From JAJTHJ01 sp046316025 (GTDB taxonomy: Bacteria; Pseudomonadota; Gammaproteobacteria; Burkholderiales; Burkholderiaceae_F): a stretch of 19,620 nt of DNA. The position numbers and the translations under genes are program-made. Location of the stretch: contig JBKCXU010000126.1 of assembly GCA_046316025.1 (NCBI GenBank), forward strand, positions 1 through 19,620, in the 5' to 3' direction. Below are positions 14,489 to 19,620 of this stretch, piece after piece. Below the pieces are notes generated by a model, which saw only the letters and a list, made by a program, of their open reading frames with translations, did no database searches and had not been told where the DNA came from. Within the stretch, counting starts at the first letter, position 1. Each line of letters opens with the position of its first letter.

Positions 14489-14926
14489 ATGAAGCTCACA
14501 CACACCGCCGCCGCGCTCGCGCTCGCCTTTGCCACCACCGGCGCACTCGCCCAGAACGAGGTGCTGGACAACGCCGCCAAGGAACCGGGCGCCGTCAAGA
14601 CCGATAGCGGCCTCGTTTACAAGGTCGTCAAGGAAGGCACGGGCCGCAACCCGACCGCCACCGATACCGTGCGCGTGCATTACAAGGGCACCTTCCCCGA
14701 CGGCAAGGAGTTCGACAGCAGCTACAAGCGCGGCATGCCGACGGAGTTCCCGTTGAACCGCGTGATCCCCTGCTGGACCGAGGGCGTGCAAAAGATCAAG
14801 CCCGGCGGCACGGTCAAGCTCGCCTGCCCACCCAACATCGCCTACGGCGCGCGCGGCGCCGGCAACGTGATTCCGCCGAACGCGACGTTGTTGTTCGAGG
14901 TCGAACTGCTCGGCATCGCCAACTGA
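14489..14926 (+). CDS. Periplasmic FKBP-type peptidyl-prolyl cis-trans isomerase
   Basis: This 145-residue protein is a single FKBP domain with an export signal. Residues 1-21 are a Sec signal peptide ending ALA before QNE. The FKBP core (about 40-145) has VRVHYKGTFPDGKEFDSSY, FPLNRVIPCWTEGVQKIKPGG, CPPNIAYG and IPPNATLLFEVELLGI, containing the usual aromatic and hydrophobic active-site positions. Cys95 and Cys113 are the only cysteines and could form a disulfide after export. The GAGGT ribosome site is five bases before the ATG. Its stop shares a base with the next gene's start (TGATG). The role is protein folding in the periplasm; the substrate is unknown. Confidence 0.94.
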   Translation: MKLTHTAAALALAFATTGALAQNEVLDNAAKEPGAVKTDSGLVYKVVKEGTGRNPTATDTVRVHYKGTFPDGKEFDSSYKRGMPTEFPLNRVIPCWTEGVQKIKPGGTVKLACPPNIAYGARGAGNVIPPNATLLFEVELLGIAN

Positions 14927-15840
14927 TGGCCAGCGGCGGCGTTCGCGCCATCCTCTTCGCGCTCGGCGCCAACAGCGGGATCGCGGTCGCCAAGTTTGTC
15001 GCCGCCGCGTATACCGGCTCCGGCGCGCTGCTGGCCGAGGCAATCCATTCGCTGGCCGACTGCGGCAACCAGTTGCTGCTGCTGCTGGGCCTGCGCCGCG
15101 CGCGGCGGCCGGAAAGCGCTGAGCATCCGCTCGGCCACTACCGGGTCGTGTACTTTTACGCGCTGATGGTCGCGCTACTGCTGTTTACGGTGGGCGGCCT
15201 GTTCTCGGTCTACGAGGGCTGGCACCGGCTGCACGCCGCCGAGCCGTTGCACGCGCCATGGGTGGCGCTCACGGTTCTGGGCGTGGCGATTGCGCTCGAG
15301 GCGGTGTCGCTCTGGGGCGCGCTCCGCGAGATCCGCAAAGAGCAGCACGGCCGCAGCTTCTGGCGCTGGTTTCGCGAGACGCGCCAGTCCGAGCTGATGG
15401 TGGTCGCCGGCGAAGACATTGCCGCGCTGGGCGGCCTGGTGCTGGCGTTTGTCGCGGTGCTGGCGACGATGGCGACCGGTAACCCGCTCTACGACGCGCT
15501 GGGCTCCATGGCCGTGGGCGTGCTGTTGATCGTGGTGGCGGCAGCGATCCTGTTGGAAGTAAAAGGCATGATCGTCGGCGAGTCCGCCGAGCCGCGGCTG
15601 CGCGCGGAGATTGCCGCCTTCATCGCCGCGCAACCGGAGGTGGGCCGGGTGCTGAACCTGATTACCCTGCAATGGGGCGAGAAGCTGGTGATCGCCGTAC
15701 AGGCGGAGATGGCGCAAGCGGCCTCCGCCGCGGAACTCGTCGCCGCGATCAACCGTGTGGAGGCGGCGATTCAGACCGCCTACCCGCAGGCGCGCTGGGT
15801 GTTTTTCGAGCCGGACCTGGCGCGCACGGCGACGGCGTGA
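14926..15840 (+). CDS. Cation diffusion facilitator (CDF) family transporter, ZnT9/SLC30A9-like
   Basis: This 304-residue CDF protein probably exchanges a divalent cation (Zn, Mn, Fe or similar) for protons at the inner membrane. Six hydrophobic helices are visible (about 8-28, 33-56, 76-97, 112-131, 158-182 and 188-212), followed by a cytoplasmic C-terminal domain. The TM2 metal-site motif is AEAIHSLADCGNQ, with His41 and Asp45. In TM5 the motif is AGEDIAALGG, with Glu163/Asp164, rather than the H/DxxxD of classical FieF or ZnT proteins. HPLGHYRVVYFYALMVA (67-83) is typical. This pattern points to the ZnT9-like subgroup, whose substrate is unsettled. The ATG overlaps the FKBP stop, implying coupled translation. 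Confidence 0.9.
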   Translation: MASGGVRAILFALGANSGIAVAKFVAAAYTGSGALLAEAIHSLADCGNQLLLLLGLRRARRPESAEHPLGHYRVVYFYALMVALLLFTVGGLFSVYEGWHRLHAAEPLHAPWVALTVLGVAIALEAVSLWGALREIRKEQHGRSFWRWFRETRQSELMVVAGEDIAALGGLVLAFVAVLATMATGNPLYDALGSMAVGVLLIVVAAAILLEVKGMIVGESAEPRLRAEIAAFIAAQPEVGRVLNLITLQWGEKLVIAVQAEMAQAASAAELVAAINRVEAAIQTAYPQARWVFFEPDLARTATA

Positions 15841-15867
15841 TCGGTCGCAGGCAAGACGCGCTGCGCG

Positions 15868-17874
15868 TTACGCCGCGGCGAGGAAGCGACGCACGTCGTC
15901 CAGATCGCGCGTGCGCGGCAAAGGCGGCAGGCTGGCGAGCACCGTCTTGCCGTAGGCACGGCTAAGCAGCCGTCCGTCGAGCAGCACCAGCACGCCGCGA
16001 TCGGTTTCGGCACGGATCAGCCGGCCCGCACCCTGTTTGACGAGTGTCACGGCCTGCGGCAACTGGTACTCGGCAAAGGGGTTGCGCCCGAGCGCCTGCA
16101 AGCGGCGGATGCGCGCCTGTACCACCGGATCGTCCGGCGGGGCGAACGGCAGCTTGTCGATGGCCACCACCGACAGCGCCGGCCCCTGCACGTCGATTCC
16201 TTCCCAGAAGCTCACGCTGCCCACGAGCACTGCATTGCCGTGTTCGCGAAAGGCGCGCAACAGCGCCTGGCGGGTGCTGCCGCCTTGCACCAGCAGTGGC
16301 CACGGCGCGCCGGCCGCATGCAGCAACTCTCGCAAGCGGGCGGCGACGCGATCGACTGCGCGCAGCGTCGAGCACAGGACGAAGGTTCGCCCCCCGGCGG
16401 CTTCGATCACTGGCCAGACCGCGTCGGCCACCTGCTCGGCAAAGTCGGCGGCCGATGGCGAAGGCAGCGCTTGCGGCAGGTACAGCAAGGCCTGGCGGTC
16501 GAAGTCGAACGGGCTCTCCCAGCGGGCGGTGGCGGCCTCCGGCAACCCGATCTCGCCCAGGAACGGCTCGAAGCGCCCCGCCACCGTCAGCGTCGCCGAG
16601 GTCAGGATCCACGCCTGCGGCTGCTGCGCGCGGATGCGTGCGAAGTGTTCGCCCGGCGCCAACGGGGTGGTCGCGAATTGCACGCCCTGCGCACTCAGGG
16701 CGATCCAGCGCACGACAGCGTCGGCGCCGGTCTCGTCTGTCGCCGCGGTCTCTTGCTCGGGGGCCACCTGGATACGCCATTCGGCCAGCGCGGCCTCCAG
16801 GCCACCGGCGCGAGCGCGCAGTGCGTCCAGTTCGGGGCTGCGGTCGGCGTTGGCCGCCAGCGCCGCCCCGACCCCGCACACCGCAAGTTCGGCCTGCTCG
16901 AGAGCAACTGCCAGCCGCGCCGGATGCGGCACGCGATCGAGCGCCACGCGCGTGCCCGGGGTCACGCCGGCCTCGGCGAGCGCCAGTCGCAGTCCGCGCG
17001 CGCTGTCTTCTATCCGGCGGGTCAGGCCGACCCAGGCGGCACCATCGGCCGCCGCGGCCAGACCGGCGACGCGGGCGTCGGCGGCGAAGTCGAGTAGCTG
17101 CGCCGCCGAGAAGACGTTGCCGAAAAAGTCCGCGGCAATGCGCGGCAACTGGTGCGCCTCGTCGAGGACGACAGTGTCGGCGGCGGGCAGGAACTCGCGC
17201 AACGCATCGTCGCGCAGCGCCAGATCGGCCAGAAACAGGTGGTGGTTGACGACGACGATATCGGCAGCCTGCGCTGCCCGCCTGGCCCGATAAACGAAAC
17301 ACTCGTCCAGGCGCGGGCATTCGCTGCCGAGGCAGTTGTCGCGGGTCGAGGTGACTGCTGGCCACAGCGCGGCGGTCTCGGGAACGGCAGCCAGTTCGGC
17401 CCGGTCGCCGGTGCTGGTGGTTACGGCAAAGCGCAGTACGGCGCGCAGATGCTGCACCTCCGTCGCCGTCGCCAGCAGGCCCTCGCGTTCGGTGCGCGCC
17501 AGCCGGTGCAGGCAAAGGTAGTTCTGCCGGCCCTTGAGTACCGCCGCGCGCACGGTGAGCCCGAGAGCCCGCGCCACGGCGACCAGGTCCTTGCCGTAAA
17601 CCTGATCCTGCAGCGCCCGCGTCGCGCTGGAGACGAGCGTCTTGCCGCCCGCCAGCAACGCGGGCACAAGGTAGGCGAAGGTCTTGCCGGTGCCGGTGCC
17701 GGCCTCGGCCACCAAGGTGCCGCCGTCGGCAATCGCTGCCGCGATCGCCAGGGCCAGTTCGCGCTGGCCCGGGCGAGCGCGAAAGCCCGGAATCGCCTGC
17801 GCCAGCGCCCCATCGGCGGCAAACGCCGCGGCTACGGCCGCGCCGGCCGCCCCCTGCGACCGCGCGGCGGTCAC
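15868..17874 (-). CDS. DinG/YoaA-family ATP-dependent DNA helicase with Fe-S cluster
   Basis: This superfamily 2, XPD-like 5'-to-3' helicase has 668 residues. RPGQRELALAI (34-44) is the Q-like motif and Walker A is AEAGTGTGKT (56-65). Four cysteines, Cys121, Cys181, Cys186 and Cys192 (GRQNYLC and NCLGSECPRLDEC), are spaced to bind a 4Fe-4S cluster. VVNHHLFL (208-215) precedes the DEAH box (238-241). C-terminal motifs include FVLCSTLRAVDR, VGSVSFWEGIDVQG and QGAGRLIR. The length and DEAH box fit YoaA slightly better than DinG. The GTG at 17874 overlaps the DUF465 stop by four bases. A DNA repair role, such as R-loop or damage processing, is inferred from the family. Confidence 0.94.
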   Translation of the reverse strand: MTAARSQGAAGAAVAAAFAADGALAQAIPGFRARPGQRELALAIAAAIADGGTLVAEAGTGTGKTFAYLVPALLAGGKTLVSSATRALQDQVYGKDLVAVARALGLTVRAAVLKGRQNYLCLHRLARTEREGLLATATEVQHLRAVLRFAVTTSTGDRAELAAVPETAALWPAVTSTRDNCLGSECPRLDECFVYRARRAAQAADIVVVNHHLFLADLALRDDALREFLPAADTVVLDEAHQLPRIAADFFGNVFSAAQLLDFAADARVAGLAAAADGAAWVGLTRRIEDSARGLRLALAEAGVTPGTRVALDRVPHPARLAVALEQAELAVCGVGAALAANADRSPELDALRARAGGLEAALAEWRIQVAPEQETAATDETGADAVVRWIALSAQGVQFATTPLAPGEHFARIRAQQPQAWILTSATLTVAGRFEPFLGEIGLPEAATARWESPFDFDRQALLYLPQALPSPSAADFAEQVADAVWPVIEAAGGRTFVLCSTLRAVDRVAARLRELLHAAGAPWPLLVQGGSTRQALLRAFREHGNAVLVGSVSFWEGIDVQGPALSVVAIDKLPFAPPDDPVVQARIRRLQALGRNPFAEYQLPQAVTLVKQGAGRLIRAETDRGVLVLLDGRLLSRAYGKTVLASLPPLPRTRDLDDVRRFLAAA

Positions 17875-18068
17875 GCCGGGATATCCGGAACCAGCTGCAT
17901 CTGCAACAAACCGATGGCGTCCTTGATCTGCAGCTTGCGCTTCTTCAGCCGCCGCAGTTGCAGCTGATCGACACCACTTTGTTGCCCCAAGCGGGCGATG
18001 GCTTCGTCCAGATCGCGATGCTCGATCTGTAGCTCGACGATGCGACGCTTGATGTCCTCGGCATCCAT
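17871..18068 (-). CDS. DUF465 (YdcH-like) small protein
   Basis: This 65-residue protein is predicted to form a short helical hairpin or coiled coil, rich in Leu, Lys, Arg, Glu and Gln. The signature HRDLDEAIARL (17-27) and LKKRKLQIKDAI (41-52) are typical of DUF465/YdcH proteins, whose function is unknown. The ATG at 18068 begins a family-length protein. Its stop overlaps the helicase start (GTGA), so it is the upstream partner of a two-gene operon. The 92-bp region to the divergent PP2C gene should hold promoters for both, but I could not assign a convincing one. Confidence 0.88.
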   Translation of the reverse strand: MDAEDIKRRIVELQIEHRDLDEAIARLGQQSGVDQLQLRRLKKRKLQIKDAIGLLQMQLVPDIPA

Positions 18069-18160
18069 GGGAGTAAATTCTTCAGTCGCAGCGGCGCTGC
18101 GCGTGCGTCGATCCTAGCAGCGGCACCGCGGCCGCGGCGCGCATTGCTAGACTTTTTGTA

Positions 18161-18964
18161 ATGAATCTCCCGCCTCCCCGGTCCGCCAGCGGCAAAGCCC
18201 GCTACCGCGTCAACGCCTGCACGGCCGACCATATCGGCGACCGCAGCGAGCAGCAGGACCGCGTTGCCTTGATCTCCAGCCCGCGCAATCCGGGTGCCCT
18301 GCTGGCCGTGCTTGCCGACGGCATGGGCGGGCGCACTGGGGGGCGTTTGGCCAGCGATCAGGTAGTTGCGACCGCGACCAGCCTCTTTCAGGAGCTGTCC
18401 GCCCAGGATGCCGATCCGCGCCAGTTGCTCGAGCAAGTGGCCAACGAGGCGCATACCGTGATTCGCCTGACCGCGCTGTCGGCGGAAAAGGAACCGCACA
18501 GCACGATGGTGGCGCTGCTGCTGCACCGCGACCACGCAGCCTGGGCGCACGCCGGCGACAGCCGGCTCTATGTCTTCCGCCATGGCAAGTTGCGCCACTG
18601 CACCGAGGACCACAGCTATGCCAGCCGGATTCGCGCAGAAGCGGGTGCAGCCGTTGCCGAGCGCTATCGGCACATGCTGGTCAGCGCGCTTGGGCTGGCG
18701 ACGACCCCGCAGGTGACGTTCGCCGAGACCAGCGACCTCGGTCCGGGCGACGTGTTCCTGCTGTGCAGCGACGGACTGTGGTGCTACTTCGCCCCGGAAG
18801 AGCTGGGTGCGATGCTCAACGCCTTGCCGCCACGAGAGGCCGCGGCCCACCTGCTGCGGATGTCGCGCGACCGCGCCGGCGGGCGTGGCGACAACGTCAG
18901 CTTGGCGATCGTCAAGCTGGAGCCCCCGCCCGAGACCGCGTCCATGGTCACGACGCTGTACTGA
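18161..18964 (+). CDS. PP2C-family serine/threonine protein phosphatase
   Basis: This metal-dependent protein phosphatase has 267 residues, a single catalytic domain with no transmembrane segment. Motifs in order are DRSEQQDR (27-34), the metal-binding ADGMGGRTGG (52-61), HSTMVALL (113-120, in place of the usual G-T-T), AGDSRLY (131-137), CSDGLW (202-207) and GRGDNVS (241-247). Key aspartates are Asp53, Asp204 and Asp244. The ATG at 18161 gives a family-like length, though no clear ribosome site precedes it. No partner kinase lies in the window. It is divergent from DUF465-helicase and convergent with the charged helical protein; the 66-bp gap there has small GC palindromes but no clear terminator. 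Confidence 0.92.
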   Translation: MNLPPPRSASGKARYRVNACTADHIGDRSEQQDRVALISSPRNPGALLAVLADGMGGRTGGRLASDQVVATATSLFQELSAQDADPRQLLEQVANEAHTVIRLTALSAEKEPHSTMVALLLHRDHAAWAHAGDSRLYVFRHGKLRHCTEDHSYASRIRAEAGAAVAERYRHMLVSALGLATTPQVTFAETSDLGPGDVFLLCSDGLWCYFAPEELGAMLNALPPREAAAHLLRMSRDRAGGRGDNVSLAIVKLEPPPETASMVTTLY

Positions 18965-19030
18965 GCGGCCCGGCGCCATCGCCGGGATGCGCTGCCGGCG
19001 CAGTGGGCGCCGGTCCGCCGCCCGGCCGGA

Positions 19031-19620
19031 CTACTTGGCGGCGCCGGCGCGCTCGGCGTCGCGTCGCTCGCGCTCCTCGGCGCGCTGCGCACGTCGTTGT
19101 TCGTTGGCCTGGCGTTCCGCTTCCTTCTTGCGGGCGCGCTCCTGTGCTTCGCGCTGGCGCTGCTCGTGGGCGCGGGCGTTCTCGGCGCGCTGCTGTGCTT
19201 CGGCGGCGCGCGCAGCTTCTTCAGCCTTCTGTTGCGCCTGCTTTTGCTCGAAGGCAGCCTTTTCCGCCGCTGCCTCTTTGGCGCGCCGCTCGCGGTCGGC
19301 CGCATCCTCCTCGGCCTGCTGCCGACGCTGCTCGGCCTGCTTGCGCGCCTGCGCTTCGCGCGCGGCCTTCTGCTCGGGCGACGGCTCACGCGCCTGCTCG
19401 GCCGACTGGCGCGCCTTGCGCTCTTCCGCGTCCAGACGACGCAGCACGGTGCTGGCGTCGGCCTTCACGCGCCGCGCCTCGACCGTCGCTACCGTCTCGG
19501 CCCGCCGGGCCGACTCCCCGCCGGCGGCAACTAAAAAGACCGCCTGGCCGCGCTGCTGTCCCGCCGCCCTGGTTGCCCCCGCCGCGTCGGCGGCCGCGGC
19601 GGCGGCCGCCACGGCACGGC
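19031..19620 (-). CDS. Highly charged Ala/Glu/Arg/Gln-rich helical protein, 5' partial
   Basis: The frame ends at TAG (19031-19033) and remains open to the window edge, so the N-terminus may lie outside; a GTG at 19612 is possible but unsupported. From about residue 60 of the visible part the sequence is a continuous run of E-A-R-K-Q-rich heptad-like repeats (for example AREAQARKQAEQ and KAEEAARAAEAQQ) with almost no aromatic or aliphatic core, suggesting a long single helix or coiled coil, as in the TolA middle domain. I do not recognise the family. The visible N-terminal part is Ala/Gly-rich with VFLVAAGG. Low complexity makes homology-based naming risky. Confidence 0.6.
   Translation of the reverse strand, partial: RAVAAAAAAADAAGATRAAGQQRGQAVFLVAAGGESARRAETVATVEARRVKADASTVLRRLDAEERKARQSAEQAREPSPEQKAAREAQARKQAEQRRQQAEEDAADRERRAKEAAAEKAAFEQKQAQQKAEEAARAAEAQQRAENARAHEQRQREAQERARKKEAERQANEQRRAQRAEERERRDAERAGAAK

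Noticed and set aside
12943..14607. 554-codon plus-strand open frame opposite rarA, and the related extension of the FKBP frame back to 13826
   Set aside because: Antisense shadow of rarA. The FKBP gene has its own signal peptide and ribosome site at 14489.
15841..15867. ACGCG-CTG-CGCGT mini-palindrome between the convergent CDF and helicase genes as a terminator
   Set aside because: A five-pair stem without a T-run and partly inside the helicase 3' end; too weak to annotate.
16037..17293. Several long plus-strand open frames opposite the helicase
   Set aside because: Ser/Arg/Ala-rich shadows; the minus strand carries all helicase and Fe-S motifs in order.
19097..19534. Plus-strand frame that looks like a Leu-rich membrane protein
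   Set aside because: Antisense of Glu/Arg/Lys/Gln codons naturally reads as Leu/Phe/Ala/Arg, giving false transmembrane segments; no start context or family signature.

Overview
The window is a GC-rich, gene-dense chromosomal segment. Its gene order (alaC-hom-thrC, then mobB-moeA-moaD-moaE; rarA-serS-tRNA-Ser; bcp-phoH) and its protein motifs look betaproteobacterial, perhaps Rhodocyclales-like. That placement is inference from gene order and composition; no search was possible. I see no phage, plasmid, CRISPR or defence module, and no convincing new multi-gene system. Most of the window is housekeeping, with several intergenic inverted-repeat elements, one disrupted gene and one intergenic pair of DnaA boxes.

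Left block (about 1-8745, minus strand, transcribed right to left): alaC, hom and thrC (alanine/pyruvate transamination and the aspartate-to-threonine branch), then mobB, moeA, moaD and moaE (molybdenum cofactor maturation), then the fluoride channel gene crcB, then an RND efflux pair made of a lipoprotein adaptor and an inner-membrane pump. Several junctions overlap (mobB/moeA TGATG, moaE/crcB ATGA, adaptor/pump GTGA), so translation is probably coupled. The pump gene breaks off at codon 77 in unrelated sequence that resembles the end of an insertion element.

Middle block (about 8746-11600): the 91-bp gap upstream of alaC holds two adjacent perfect matches to the DnaA-box consensus and a sigma70-like promoter. 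On the plus strand follow a short Mth938-domain protein, the peroxiredoxin bcp and a PIN-PhoH ATPase. phoH converges on a tRNA-Ser(CGA) gene, and a hairpin terminator lies between them.

Right block (about 11506-19620): rarA, serS and tRNA-Ser lie in one direction on the minus strand, with a long hairpin-forming leader before serS. Divergent from rarA are a periplasmic FKBP-type prolyl isomerase and an overlapping CDF-type cation transporter. These converge on a DinG/YoaA-type iron-sulfur helicase that overlaps a small DUF465 protein. Divergent from that pair is a PP2C phosphatase, followed by a convergent gene for a highly charged helical protein that runs off the window.

No gene-free stretch exceeds 300 bp. 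The largest gaps are 12902-13131 (230 bp), 9685-9890 (206 bp), 7341-7530 (190 bp), 4454-4591 (138 bp) and 2636-2765 (130 bp). Each contains an inverted repeat, described separately.
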